DNA of 64,000 bases, from positions 744,001 through 808,000 of the forward strand of contig OZ241330.1 in assembly GCA_965200045.1 (NCBI GenBank), read 5' to 3'. Under the pieces are notes generated by a model. That model worked only from the letters and a program-made list of their open reading frames with translations. It searched no databases and was not told where the DNA came from. Every line of letters starts with the position of its first letter. Within the stretch, counting starts at the first letter, position 1. Position numbers and translations under genes: made by a program. Shown here piece by piece: positions 39,081 to 47,391 of this stretch. The DNA comes from Bin25 sp026709415 (GTDB lineage: Bacteria > Bacteroidota > Bacteroidia > Flavobacteriales > Flavobacteriaceae).

Positions 39081-40265
39081 ATGAATTTGAACAAACCAAA
39101 ACCAAAAGCTGACAAACCTCTTTTATACCAAAGTAATGAACGGGGAGAATTAAAGCATTTTCATGGAAGAAAAGAGGAATTGTTGCACTTTAATGGATTG
39201 TTAGATGAAATGCAAGCCAAAGCACAAGGATCAACTTTTTTAGTTCAAGGTTCTCCAGGTGCTGGAAAATCAGCGCTATTGGAAAAATGCATGGAAGAGG
39301 CATTAGAAAAAGGTTGGCATGTTGCAAAAATAGAACCCAATGCGTTATACAATAAACAAGTATTAAAAAAGAAATTGGAGTTCAAAGATGTTTGGAAGTT
39401 TTGGCAGAAATCCAAAGTTCCTATAAGAGCTAGTTTTGCTGGATTTGGTTTTGGAACTACAATAGAATTGAATCATACAACGTTTCAAAGCATACTAAAT
39501 CGAATCCAAAAGCCAACCTTATTAGTCTTAGACGAAGCACAACGGTTGGGAGATATCGATAAACTGGCTAATCAAGAATATAAAGCCATTAGGGATGTAT
39601 TAAGCAACTTTCATAATGGACATTTTAAAAATGGTTTTGTTTTTTTGGTTGCAGGGTTGAATCAAACTTATGAGATTCTTGAAAAGTTTCATATTTCGAG
39701 GTTCAGTTCAGAAAACTATATTCGATTGGGGGTGTTGGATAAAGTATCCGAACGAAAAATTATTGAAGATTGGTTAATTAAAGAATCGAAAGTGGATAAA
39801 GACAATCCGCGTATTATTCACTGGATCAGCAAAATAGCTGAAGAGACACATGGTTGGCCTGTTCATATTGTTGGATATACAAACTCAGCATTTAATCAAA
39901 TAATAGAAGATAAGGGGCAACTAACAGAAAAAGGATTGAAGATTGTTCTTGAAAAAGGCTTGTCAAAGAAAAACAAGTATTACCATCAAAGAACGCATGG
40001 TATTGATTCGGAAGAAAAGAAAATGATTGTCGACTTATTGAATTCTGTAGATGAAAATGTTGGATTAGGACGGAATAGAATAATCACGTATTTTCAAAAA
40101 ACGCTATCATTAGAAAAATCTGAACTCTTTTTCGAGAAACTTTTTAGAAAAGGCGTACTCCACTTGAACCAAAAAAGTAATTATGAAATCCCAATACCCT
40201 CTATGAAAACCTGGTTGGTTGAGAATTATGGTGGCGAATGTGTTGATACACCAACAGCGAGTTAA
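39081..40265 (+). CDS. AAA/ORC-like ATPase, paralogue 2
   Basis: This 394-residue member has a longer N-terminus (NERGELKHFHGR at about 19-30), Walker A GSPGAGKS (57-64) and Walker B LLVLDEAQRLGD (about 150). The sensor segment is VAGLNQTYEILEKFHISRF, and the C-terminal winged-helix-like domain ends IPIPSMKTWLVENYG. The DEAQRLG box links it to the 52522 copy rather than to its neighbour at 37657. The first GR-signature residues are diverged (RGELK instead of RGKA). It follows paralogue 1 after 290 bases without a clear gene. ATP binding is predicted; the cellular role is unknown. Confidence 0.8.
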   Translation: MNLNKPKPKADKPLLYQSNERGELKHFHGRKEELLHFNGLLDEMQAKAQGSTFLVQGSPGAGKSALLEKCMEEALEKGWHVAKIEPNALYNKQVLKKKLEFKDVWKFWQKSKVPIRASFAGFGFGTTIELNHTTFQSILNRIQKPTLLVLDEAQRLGDIDKLANQEYKAIRDVLSNFHNGHFKNGFVFLVAGLNQTYEILEKFHISRFSSENYIRLGVLDKVSERKIIEDWLIKESKVDKDNPRIIHWISKIAEETHGWPVHIVGYTNSAFNQIIEDKGQLTEKGLKIVLEKGLSKKNKYYHQRTHGIDSEEKKMIVDLLNSVDENVGLGRNRIITYFQKTLSLEKSELFFEKLFRKGVLHLNQKSNYEIPIPSMKTWLVENYGGECVDTPTAS

Positions 40266-40301
40266 CTGAATTTGATAAAAAAACTTACCGTGTTTAATTT
40301 G

Positions 40302-40577
40302 CTAGTACAACAGCATCCCATTGTTTTCCGACCCTCCGATTTTCGAGCCTTCGAACGATGAAACAAGCCTTTGCACGTTGGTCAAACTCTTTTTTCCAAA
40401 GAGATATTGGAATAGGATGCACTTCAAAACGTTGGGCTCATCTTGGATGCTATGCCGCTCTTGAAGGACATCCTTAACTACCTTGAATTTGAATTCTGGA
40501 GCACACGGTCCTCGCTTCATATCTTCAGAAAATAATAGCCACCCTAATTTTGGAGACACAATAACGCGATGATTCAT
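40302..40577 (-). pseudogene. IS3-family OrfA transposase remnant
   Basis: The minus strand reads APEFKFKVVKDVLQERHSIQD, the usual start of an IS3-type OrfA helix-turn-helix. A frame change follows, after which HPIPISLWKKEFDQRAKACF continues the family pattern (HPNQISxWKKEFL in typical members). The part after the shift ends at LANstop near 40300. There is no OrfB and no terminal repeat nearby. It is a dead fragment lying between two convergent ATPase paralogues (39081 and 40681). Confidence 0.75.
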
Positions 40578-40680
40578 TTTGTCGTCGTATTCCAGAGGTT
40601 ACGTTGATTGGAGTTTTTCCTTTAGATTGTGATTAAAAATAGCATTCTTAGATTCTTATTTCTAATCTAATGGAGTTTTC

Positions 40681-41814
40681 TTAATTTTTTGTTGGATCGT
40701 CATCCTTCCCTTGACGGCCAAATCGGTGTAACATCCATGTTTGCATGGATGGAATCGGCACAACAAACGCACCATCTTCATTTTGATGAAACACGCCTTT
40801 TTCCAAGGCTACATCGAAAAGGTCTTTTGATTTTTCATAATCAAATGTTTTCTGGAAAAACGATACCATATCATCTTCTGACATTTCTGGTATTTTTTTC
40901 TTCAATAATGATGTGATGAGCTTTCTTTTTTGTATATCGATATCCTCTACTCGTTGTTCATAATAACTGAACCGTTCTTCTTCCCCCTTTTTTAGAACTT
41001 GTTCCAACTCTTTTTCATTTAAAACACCTTGATTTTCTTTGAGTTGTTCAGATAAAACAATGCCATAACCAGTGATGTGATGGGCCCAGCCTTGTGTTTC
41101 TGTCACAATGGTATGGATCCAGTGATGGAGATTTGGATTGTTTTCATGAACACCCCCCTTTTTCGTCATATACTGTTTAATAATTTCTTTTTCTGCTTCT
41201 TTATTTAACGCACCAAGATTAAAAGCACATTTTCTATTGAATCTTGAGATACCATATTGCTTCAACACGCTTTTGGACATGCCTAATCCTCCCACTAAAA
41301 GAATAAAGGGTTTTTTCATTTTCCAATTATGCATTTGGTATAACGTGTTTCGAACCCTTCTCTCAGCAACTTTGTCTGGGGGTGATGCTTTTTCCCCTAA
41401 ATCTTGAATTTCATCAAGTATTAACAACAATCCTCTTTTTTTCCTTCTGTTATTAATACTTCCAATGATGGTTCGGTCGGCTAATTTGAAATAGACTCCT
41501 ATTTTAATCAAACTTTCAACTCCTAGTTCAATGAACGATTTTGCCACTTGAACTTGATTGCCTAATCTTAATGATTTTCGCAATTGATTAACATCCCACA
41601 AGACATCAGGATCACACCAGATAACGTCCCAGGTTTCTTTATCCATCTTTTCTTCACACTCTTCCAAAAAAGCCGTTTTTCCAACGCCTGGAGCCCCTTG
41701 TACTAAAAAAATCGTTCCTGACTTTTCTTTTTCAGCCCTTTCGACTAACTTATTAAAGGCTTCCAACTGTTCTTGACGCCCACGGAAAAACTCTGCTTTT
41801 CCTCGATCTTTCAT
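40681..41814 (-). CDS. AAA/ORC-like ATPase, paralogue 3
   Basis: This 377-residue protein has the same length and layout as the 37657 copy: RGKAEFFRGR signature, Walker A GAPGVGKT (40-47), Walker B LLLILDEIQDLG, the APPDKV-like loop (SPPDKV), sensor segment LLVGGLGMSKSVLKQYGISRF, and C-terminal end VPIPSMQTWMLHRFG. The strong likeness to paralogue 1 over the full length points to a fairly recent duplication. It is on the opposite strand and faces paralogue 2 across the IS3 remnant. It is transcribed away from the ribosomal genes that begin at 42064. Its function is unknown. Confidence 0.8.
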   Translation of the reverse strand: MKDRGKAEFFRGRQEQLEAFNKLVERAEKEKSGTIFLVQGAPGVGKTAFLEECEEKMDKETWDVIWCDPDVLWDVNQLRKSLRLGNQVQVAKSFIELGVESLIKIGVYFKLADRTIIGSINNRRKKRGLLLILDEIQDLGEKASPPDKVAERRVRNTLYQMHNWKMKKPFILLVGGLGMSKSVLKQYGISRFNRKCAFNLGALNKEAEKEIIKQYMTKKGGVHENNPNLHHWIHTIVTETQGWAHHITGYGIVLSEQLKENQGVLNEKELEQVLKKGEEERFSYYEQRVEDIDIQKRKLITSLLKKKIPEMSEDDMVSFFQKTFDYEKSKDLFDVALEKGVFHQNEDGAFVVPIPSMQTWMLHRFGRQGKDDDPTKN

Positions 41815-42004
41815 TATCCGAATTCATCCTTATGTTATAGCAAGGTACGAGTTTTTTCATAGAACTCATCCCTTTTGGCGCTTTCGTCATTATTAAAATT
41901 AAATCCAACCATTAAGATGTTATGTTCTTAGATCCCTAAAATTCTGAAAAAGTCACCCATCAAAAAACTGACGTTGAGCATGAAAAGTGATCGCACCAAA
42001 TGAA

Positions 42005-42036
42005 TTGACTCTAATGATGTGAAATGATTACTTTTG
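42005..42036 (+). promoter_or_regulatory. Bacteroidota-type promoter of rplM-rpsI
   Basis: A TTG at 42005-42007 and tacttttg (TAnnTTTG) at 42029-42036 are separated by 21 bases, matching the -33/-7 elements of Bacteroidota housekeeping promoters. The rplM start follows 28 bases downstream, so the leader is very short. Confidence 0.65.
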
Positions 42037-42063
42037 CAAACCCTAAAACGTGGCAGACTCTAA

Positions 42064-42519
42064 ATGAACACACTGAGCTATAAAACACTCTCTCAATCTC
42101 AGCATCGCGTTGAAAAGAATTGGGTCTTGGTGGATGTAAACAATGTTTCTTTGGGACGAGCTTCGAGTATCATAGCCAAACTACTCATTGGTAAACACAA
42201 ACCCAATTTCACATCGCATGTGGATATGGGGGATAATGTGGTGGTTATTAATGCCGCTCATATCAATTTAGGGGGTAAAAAATGGGAGCAAAAAAATTAT
42301 ATCCGTTATACAGGTTATCCTGGTGGACAGCGTTCTTTAAGTGCTGCACAAATCCACAAAAAAAACCAAACGAGATTGCTTGAAAAAGCCGTCAAGGGCA
42401 TGTTGCCAAAAAACAAGCTTGGCGCTGAAATGTTCAGAAATCTTCGCGTCTATGCCGATTCAAAGCACAAACAACAAGCACAAAATCCAACCCCAATCGA
42501 TATATCCACATCAATTTAA
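42064..42519 (+). CDS. rplM: 50S ribosomal protein L13
   Basis: This 151-residue protein shows L13 motifs: WVLVDVNNVSLGRASSIIAKLLIGKHKPNF (N-terminal), GDNVVVINAAHI, and the C-terminal KGMLPKNKLGAEMFRNLRVYA. L13 is an early-assembly protein of the large subunit. It is two bases upstream of rpsI in the standard rplM-rpsI order. Confidence 0.98.
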   Translation: MNTLSYKTLSQSQHRVEKNWVLVDVNNVSLGRASSIIAKLLIGKHKPNFTSHVDMGDNVVVINAAHINLGGKKWEQKNYIRYTGYPGGQRSLSAAQIHKKNQTRLLEKAVKGMLPKNKLGAEMFRNLRVYADSKHKQQAQNPTPIDISTSI

Positions 42520-42521
42520 TC

Positions 42522-42911
42522 ATGAGTACAAGCCATCATACGGTAGGTCGAAGAAAAACATCTGTTGCTCGAGTTTATTTAACTCAAGGAACAGGGAGAC
42601 TCACGGTCAATAAAAACGATTATAAGGAATATTTTCCGACTCTTTCTTTGCAACACAAACTAAACCAACCGTTTATCATCACCAATACCATAGGGGATTA
42701 TGATGTCTCGATTTCTGTTCAAGGTGGTGGCGTTAATGGTCAAGCAGAAGCCATTCGACTGGCTATCGCTAAAGCATTATGTCTTGAAAACATAGAACAT
42801 CGTTTGAGTTTAAAACCTGAAGGCTTGTTGACTAGAGATGCTCGAATGGTTGAAAGAAAAAAATTCGGTCAAAAGAAGGCTAGGAAAAAATTCCAATTCT
42901 CAAAACGATAA
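42522..42911 (+). CDS. rpsI: 30S ribosomal protein S9
   Basis: This 129-residue protein has the S9 plan: HTVGRRKTSVARVYL at the N-terminus, SIQGGG-like VQGGGVNGQAEAIRLAIAKAL in the middle, and the basic C-terminal tail KKFGQKKARKKFQFSKR that reaches the P-site tRNA. It is cotranscribed with rplM. Confidence 0.98.
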   Translation: MSTSHHTVGRRKTSVARVYLTQGTGRLTVNKNDYKEYFPTLSLQHKLNQPFIITNTIGDYDVSISVQGGGVNGQAEAIRLAIAKALCLENIEHRLSLKPEGLLTRDARMVERKKFGQKKARKKFQFSKR

Positions 42912-43001
42912 ATTTCAAAATGGCTCGTATGGCATTTATCAGTCATAAATTATAAACTTCAATCGAATCAAAAGAAAATAAATAGTTAAGCAAACTGAAA
43001 T

Positions 43002-43050
43002 TGACCACCAAGGTGGATTTAGTTTAGGATCTAAACAAGTCAAATACTTG
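43002..43050 (+). promoter_or_regulatory. Structured leader upstream of rpsB
   Basis: Three small inverted repeats follow each other within 50 bases just before rpsB: ccaccaaggtgg (about 43005-43016), gtttaggatctaaac (43022-43036) and caagtcaaatacttg (43036-43050). The ATG of rpsB is 30 bases further on. The spacing and location suggest an autoregulatory ribosomal-protein leader in the mRNA. No T tract follows, so it is not a terminator of rpsI. Function is inferred. Confidence 0.45.
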
Positions 43051-43080
43051 TTGCCAAATCAAGAAAGTAAACTACACACA

Positions 43081-43818
43081 ATGAATGAAGAAAAACAAAC
43101 CATTTCCCAACTTCTCAAAGCAGGCGTACACTACGGGCATTTAACTCGAAAATGGAATCCCAACATGGCTCCCTACATTCACATGGAGCGAGGTGGAATC
43201 CACATCATCAATTTATACAAAACGATTGCAGAAATCGATCGAGTCAAAGAAGCACTTGAAAAAATCGCAAGCTCTGGACGGAAAATATTATTTGTAGCTA
43301 CTAAAAAGCAAGCCAAAGAAATCGTTGCAAAAGTCGCTCGTGAAGTGAATATGCCCTATATCAATGAACGATGGCCTGGAGGAATGCTCACCAATTTTGT
43401 GACCATTCGAAAAGCCGTTCGAAAAATGGGAACCATCGATCGAATGAAAAAAGAAGGGTCTTTTGATACCTTGTCCAAACGCGAACGCCTTCAAAAAATT
43501 CGGTTGCGAGCCAAGTTGGAAAAAAATTTAGGATCCATTGTTTCAATGGAAAAACTACCTGGAGCCCTATTTGTTGTCGATGTCGTCCGAGAGCAAATTG
43601 CCATTCGAGAGGCTAGCAAGCTAAAAATTCCAGTTTTTGCCCTTGTTGATACCAATTCTGATCCAAGAAACATTGATTTTATCATTCCGGCCAATGATGA
43701 TTCTTCAAAATCGATTGATTTGATTTTTCAATTGATATTGCCTTCGATTCGAAAGGGATTAGAAATTCGAAAAGAAAATTTAAAAAAACAAGCGGAAGAA
43801 AAGAAATCGGAAGCATAA
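43081..43818 (+). CDS. rpsB: 30S ribosomal protein S2
   Basis: About 245 residues from the ATG at 43081 (MNEEKQTISQLLKAGVHYGH). The frame is open to a TTG at 43048, but that lies within the leader hairpins. S2 signatures are present: GHLTRKWNPNMAPYIHMERGGIHIINL, ATKKQAKEIV, NERWPGGMLTNF and ALVDTNSDP. It has a Lys/Glu-rich C-terminal tail. It is followed after 11 bases by tsf, the standard arrangement. Confidence 0.98.
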   Translation: MNEEKQTISQLLKAGVHYGHLTRKWNPNMAPYIHMERGGIHIINLYKTIAEIDRVKEALEKIASSGRKILFVATKKQAKEIVAKVAREVNMPYINERWPGGMLTNFVTIRKAVRKMGTIDRMKKEGSFDTLSKRERLQKIRLRAKLEKNLGSIVSMEKLPGALFVVDVVREQIAIREASKLKIPVFALVDTNSDPRNIDFIIPANDDSSKSIDLIFQLILPSIRKGLEIRKENLKKQAEEKKSEA

Positions 43819-43829
43819 AAAACAAACAA

Positions 43830-44651
43830 ATGAGTCAAATAACAGCCAAAGAAGTCGGTGAATTAAGAAGCATCACTGGTGCGGGCATGATGGATTGCAA
43901 AAAAGCATTGGTTGAGGCGCAAGGAGATAAAGAAAAAGCGATTGAGATTCTTCGAAAAAAAGGTCAAAAAGTAGCCTCTAAACGATCAGATAGAAACTCA
44001 TCTCAAGGATTTTTGTTGGCCAGTGTCAATGAATCAAAAACGCAAGGGATTTTATTTTCATTGAATTGTGAAACCGATTTTGTAGCTAAAAACCAAGAGT
44101 TTCAAGATTTGGCAAAACAATTAGCCCCAATCGCCTTAAAAAAAGACAAGGAAGATCTTCTAGCGACGGTCATTGATCATCAAACGGTTGCGGATAAACT
44201 AAGTCAATTGACTGGCAATACAGGAGAAAAAATAGAAATTGGTGCTTATTTGAAACTTCAAGCCCCATATGTAGGTTTTTATGTTCATAATGGCAATCAA
44301 ATGGGAGCTCTCGTAGGACTTAATCAATTCATTGATGCTGCAGATGAACTCAGTCAAAATATTGCCATGCAGGTTGTTGCCATGAAACCCCTTGCTGTTG
44401 ACCAATCAGGAATAGATCCAAAAATAATTGCTCAAGAAAGAGAAGTGGCTAAAGAACTGTTGATTAAAGAGGGAAAACCTGAGCATCTTTTGGATAACAT
44501 CATTAAAGGTAAACTCCAAAAGTTTTACAAAGAAAATACCCTTTTAAACCAACTTTCAATCATTGAAGAAAAGTTAACCGTTAAAAACTATATCAAATCC
44601 ATTGATTCTTCTGTTGAGATTACAGAGTTTCAGTTGTACTCTTTAGGTTGA
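43830..44651 (+). CDS. tsf: Elongation factor Ts
   Basis: This 273-residue nucleotide-exchange factor for EF-Tu has an N-terminal UBA-like domain with ELRSITGAGMMDCKKAL and DKEKAIEILRKKG, and the core motif NCETDFVAKNQEF (contacts EF-Tu). The dimerisation region follows. It is cotranscribed with rpsB. Confidence 0.98.
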   Translation: MSQITAKEVGELRSITGAGMMDCKKALVEAQGDKEKAIEILRKKGQKVASKRSDRNSSQGFLLASVNESKTQGILFSLNCETDFVAKNQEFQDLAKQLAPIALKKDKEDLLATVIDHQTVADKLSQLTGNTGEKIEIGAYLKLQAPYVGFYVHNGNQMGALVGLNQFIDAADELSQNIAMQVVAMKPLAVDQSGIDPKIIAQEREVAKELLIKEGKPEHLLDNIIKGKLQKFYKENTLLNQLSIIEEKLTVKNYIKSIDSSVEITEFQLYSLG

Positions 44652-44672
44652 TTTTGTTCATTGAAAGTTAAA

Positions 44673-45278
44673 ATGACTATGGATGCGAAAATTCGCTGTC
44701 CATGGTGTGAGGGAGATTCCCTATATGTAGCGTATCATGATGGTCAGTGGGGTGTGCCCGTCTTTGATGATCGATTGTTATTTGAAATGTTGACGTTAGA
44801 AACCTTTCAGGCAGGACTTTCATGGATTACCATTCTAAAAAAAAGAGAAAATTTTCGGAAAGCACTTGATGGTTTTGATTATAAAAAAATCGCTCAATAT
44901 TCATCAAAAAAGGTTCAAGAATTATTGTCAAATCAAGGGATTATTCGAAATCAATTGAAAATAAATGCATTGATATCAAATGCCAAGGTTTTTATTGAAA
45001 CGCAAAAACAATTGGGATCTTTTTCTAATTATTTGTGGGCTTTTGTTGACTACAAACCGATGGTCAATCGATTTGAAAAAATGTCGGATGTTCCTATTTA
45101 CACAGAACTCGCCGTTAGGATCAGTAAAGATTTAAAAAAACGAGGATTTCGATTTGTCGGCCCCACGATTGTCTATTCAAAAATGCAAGCCATGGGCATG
45201 GTCAATGATCATCTAGTATCATGCTTTAGACACGCAGAACTCTCTAATCCAACCACAATCCCACTCACGACGGCTTGA
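44673..45278 (+). CDS. tag: DNA-3-methyladenine glycosylase I
   Basis: About 201 residues from the ATG at 44673 (MTMDAKIRCPWC); a TTG start four codons upstream is less likely. Tag removes 3-methyladenine from alkylated DNA. Its zinc-knuckle residues are visible: Cys in RCPWC, His in YHDGQWG, and His/Cys in NDHLVSCFRH. The catalytic region contains FQAGLSWITILKKRENFR. It lies 21 bases after tsf on the same strand, so read-through is possible, but there is no functional link. Confidence 0.95.
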   Translation: MTMDAKIRCPWCEGDSLYVAYHDGQWGVPVFDDRLLFEMLTLETFQAGLSWITILKKRENFRKALDGFDYKKIAQYSSKKVQELLSNQGIIRNQLKINALISNAKVFIETQKQLGSFSNYLWAFVDYKPMVNRFEKMSDVPIYTELAVRISKDLKKRGFRFVGPTIVYSKMQAMGMVNDHLVSCFRHAELSNPTTIPLTTA

Positions 45279-45337
45279 TGATTGCCAACCAAGTCAAAAA
45301 TTAAAAAATAGAAAAGGGAAGATGATGTGTCAATCCC

Positions 45338-45826
45338 TCAAAATGGCATATCGCCATCCTCTTCTGGAACGTCTTTAAAACGCGAATTAGCCAAATTTGT
45401 TTCGGTTTTTTTTGGATGTCTAGCTTTAGGGACTTCCGATGAAGTTAAAGGAGGGGTCAATGGACTGGCTTCAACTTTTGGGGGTGCTTGAGAGGGTATT
45501 GAAGAGGTTTGAGTTTGCGCTTGTTGACTTCCCGAATTTAGTCCTTGGGAGTCTAATACTTGAATATTAGCGGCTCGTAAAGTTGTGAAATATCGAATTC
45601 CATCGGGTCCATTCCATTTGCGTCCATTTAGAAAATATTCGACATGAACCTCCATGCCAACTTCAATTGAATCTAGTTTACTACAACTGTCACGATCAAA
45701 TTGAAGTTTGATGTATTGAGGATAGTGACCATCAATTTCAACAACAAAATCCCTTACTTGAAAACCACTATCGAATTTTCTAGTTTCTGCAATATGTTCC
45801 ACTCTACCTTTAAGTTCTTGACGCAT
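45338..45826 (-). CDS. DUF3127 (OB-fold-like) protein
   Basis: This 162-residue protein's first half (about 1-95) matches the Bacteroidota-specific DUF3127 pattern: LKGRVEHIAETRKFDSGFQVRDFVVE, then IKLQFDRDSCSKLDSIEVGMEVHVEY and GRKWNGPDGIRYFTTLRAANI. The second half is a low-complexity Ser/Pro/Gln linker ending in an acidic tip (PEEDGDMPF), like the tip of single-stranded DNA-binding proteins that recruits partners. The domain is thought to be an OB fold; its role is unproved. It is a single gene between tag and the HIT/greA pair. Confidence 0.85.
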   Translation of the reverse strand: MRQELKGRVEHIAETRKFDSGFQVRDFVVEIDGHYPQYIKLQFDRDSCSKLDSIEVGMEVHVEYFLNGRKWNGPDGIRYFTTLRAANIQVLDSQGLNSGSQQAQTQTSSIPSQAPPKVEASPLTPPLTSSEVPKARHPKKTETNLANSRFKDVPEEDGDMPF

Positions 45827-45917
45827 TTCTTAGTTAGAAAGAGAGACAAAATTAACCAAATTCTTGTAACCAAAATTGTTGAAATTTAACCATTGATCTG
45901 TCATTAACTTCAATTTT

Positions 45918-46322
45918 TTACTTGTTCTGTTTGTGGTATTCTTGACGGATTTCATTGGCTATGGATTGCATTTGTTGTGTTGATAGAGATACTTTTTTTT
46001 CAAAAGTGACATCAGCCATGGAATTCAAAGGAATCAGATGCACATGAACATGTGGCACTTCCAAACCAATCACACTCATTCCGACTCGATTGCAAGGAAT
46101 GACGGCTTCAATAGCTACCCCTACGGTATAAGAAAATTCCATGAGTTTCACATATTGGTCTTTTGGTAAATCTAATAACCGATCTATTTCCTGTTTTGTA
46201 ACACACAAGGTGTGTCCTTTTGTATTAGGATTGATATCCAAAAAAGCAAAACAATCTTCATTTTCAGCAATATGATAGCAAGGGATTTTTTTTGCAATGA
46301 TTTGACTAAAAATCGAACTCAT
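45918..46322 (-). CDS. HIT-family nucleotide hydrolase/transferase
   Basis: This 134-residue histidine-triad protein has the HVHVHLIP motif near residues 91-98 and the N-terminal segment SIFSQIIAKKIPCYHIAENEDCFAFLDINP. Members hydrolyse nucleoside phosphoramidates or dinucleoside polyphosphates. The start overlaps the greA stop by four bases (ATGA), so the two genes are translationally coupled, a common pairing in this phylum. Confidence 0.94.
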   Translation of the reverse strand: MSSIFSQIIAKKIPCYHIAENEDCFAFLDINPNTKGHTLCVTKQEIDRLLDLPKDQYVKLMEFSYTVGVAIEAVIPCNRVGMSVIGLEVPHVHVHLIPLNSMADVTFEKKVSLSTQQMQSIANEIRQEYHKQNK

Positions 46323-46795
46323 GATCGAGAAATGTCTAAAATTTGAAATTTTAATTGCCCGTTAGGCACATTAATTTTTGCAACCGATCCTTTCTCTTTT
46401 CCTAAAAGACCTTTTCCAATAGGAGAATCAACAGAAATTTTTTTATCCATGAGATCGGCTTCACTTTGTGCCACTAGTTTATAAGTCGTTACAGAGCCAT
46501 TCCCCAGGTGTTTCACAGTGACATTGGAGTGAATGAGTGCTTTAGAAGAGTCCAATTCTGATTCATCAATAATTCGAGCATTGATCAGGGTTTGTTCTAA
46601 GGAAACAATTTTAGCTTCTAATAAACGCTGGGCCTCTTTAGCGGCATCATATTCAGCATTTTCACTCAAATCCCCCTTTTCTCTAGCTTCACCAATAGCC
46701 TTAGAAATTTTAGGCCGTTCAATGCTTTTTAGGTGGTTGAGTTGGTCTCTTAATTTATTGAGTCCTTCCTCGGTAAAATAGGATATTTTGCTCAT
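46319..46795 (-). CDS. greA: Transcription elongation factor GreA
   Basis: This 158-residue protein has an N-terminal antiparallel coiled coil (about 5-75) whose tip carries the acidic DLSENAEYDAAKEAQ segment. That tip reaches into the RNA polymerase secondary channel to stimulate cleavage of backtracked RNA. The C-terminal FKBP-like domain follows (about 82-158, DSPIGKGLLGKEKGS). Length is normal. It is the first gene of a greA-HIT operon. Confidence 0.96.
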   Translation of the reverse strand: MSKISYFTEEGLNKLRDQLNHLKSIERPKISKAIGEAREKGDLSENAEYDAAKEAQRLLEAKIVSLEQTLINARIIDESELDSSKALIHSNVTVKHLGNGSVTTYKLVAQSEADLMDKKISVDSPIGKGLLGKEKGSVAKINVPNGQLKFQILDISRS

Positions 46796-47109
46796 AATCG
46801 AATTTATTGGAGTTTCTATTTAGCGTTTTGTTCGTTCCAAACGGAAGTGACGACAAGAGAAGGAACAAAACATTTTAGAAATTATACTACAAATTTAAGA
46901 CTTTATTAATGACGTATTAGGCCATGTTGTCACTGTGGTATCACAATGAAATGAAATTCAATGAGGAAATTCTTTTGACCATAGGGTGAGCCATGCTATG
47001 TTCAACCCACGTACAACATGAATAGATATCGATATTGATTTTTAGTGGAACCTCAATCATAGGAAACGATATTAACCAAATCAATTAATTTTATTTATTT
47101 CTAAATACG
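46796..47109. repeat. Intergenic region with imperfect hairpin repeat
   Basis: This spacer separates greA (leftward) from the Fic-partner gene (rightward). It contains an imperfect palindrome, gctatgttcaacccacgtacaacatg, at 46995-47020 (arms atgtt and aacat). Similar sequences lie at about 61676-61707 and 59600-59630. The three may belong to a small dispersed repeat family. No gene was seen. Confidence 0.4.
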
Positions 47110-47391
47110 ATGGAATTAGCAACCATTCAAGAGCAAAAAGATCTCACTCAATACATTAGAAGTTATATAAAAAAACATGGCGACCCCTATGATTTTGACC
47201 TTTTCGAATTCAATGTTGATCAGCGTAGAGATTGTTTGAACTGGATGACCTTTTTAGGTTTTGTTAATAAAATTGAAGATGCTACAAGAAAAAACCAACG
47301 ATTGAACAAAACATATATTGAGGATGTTAAAGGTGTTGCTGATAGATATTTCATTCGATATTATCCTTTGGAATACGAAAAGGGGAGATGA
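47110..47391 (+). CDS. Small protein coupled to Fic, possible partner/antitoxin
   Basis: This 93-residue soluble, charged protein, mostly helical by pattern, has aromatic clusters (PYDFDLFEFNVDQRRDCLNW) and no membrane segment. Its stop overlaps the start of the Fic gene by four bases (ATGA), so the two are translationally coupled. Small upstream partners of Fic proteins often act as antitoxins, but this Fic already carries its own inhibitory motif and this protein lacks one. Its family is not recognised; a partner role is inferred from arrangement only. Confidence 0.65.
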   Translation: MELATIQEQKDLTQYIRSYIKKHGDPYDFDLFEFNVDQRRDCLNWMTFLGFVNKIEDATRKNQRLNKTYIEDVKGVADRYFIRYYPLEYEKGR

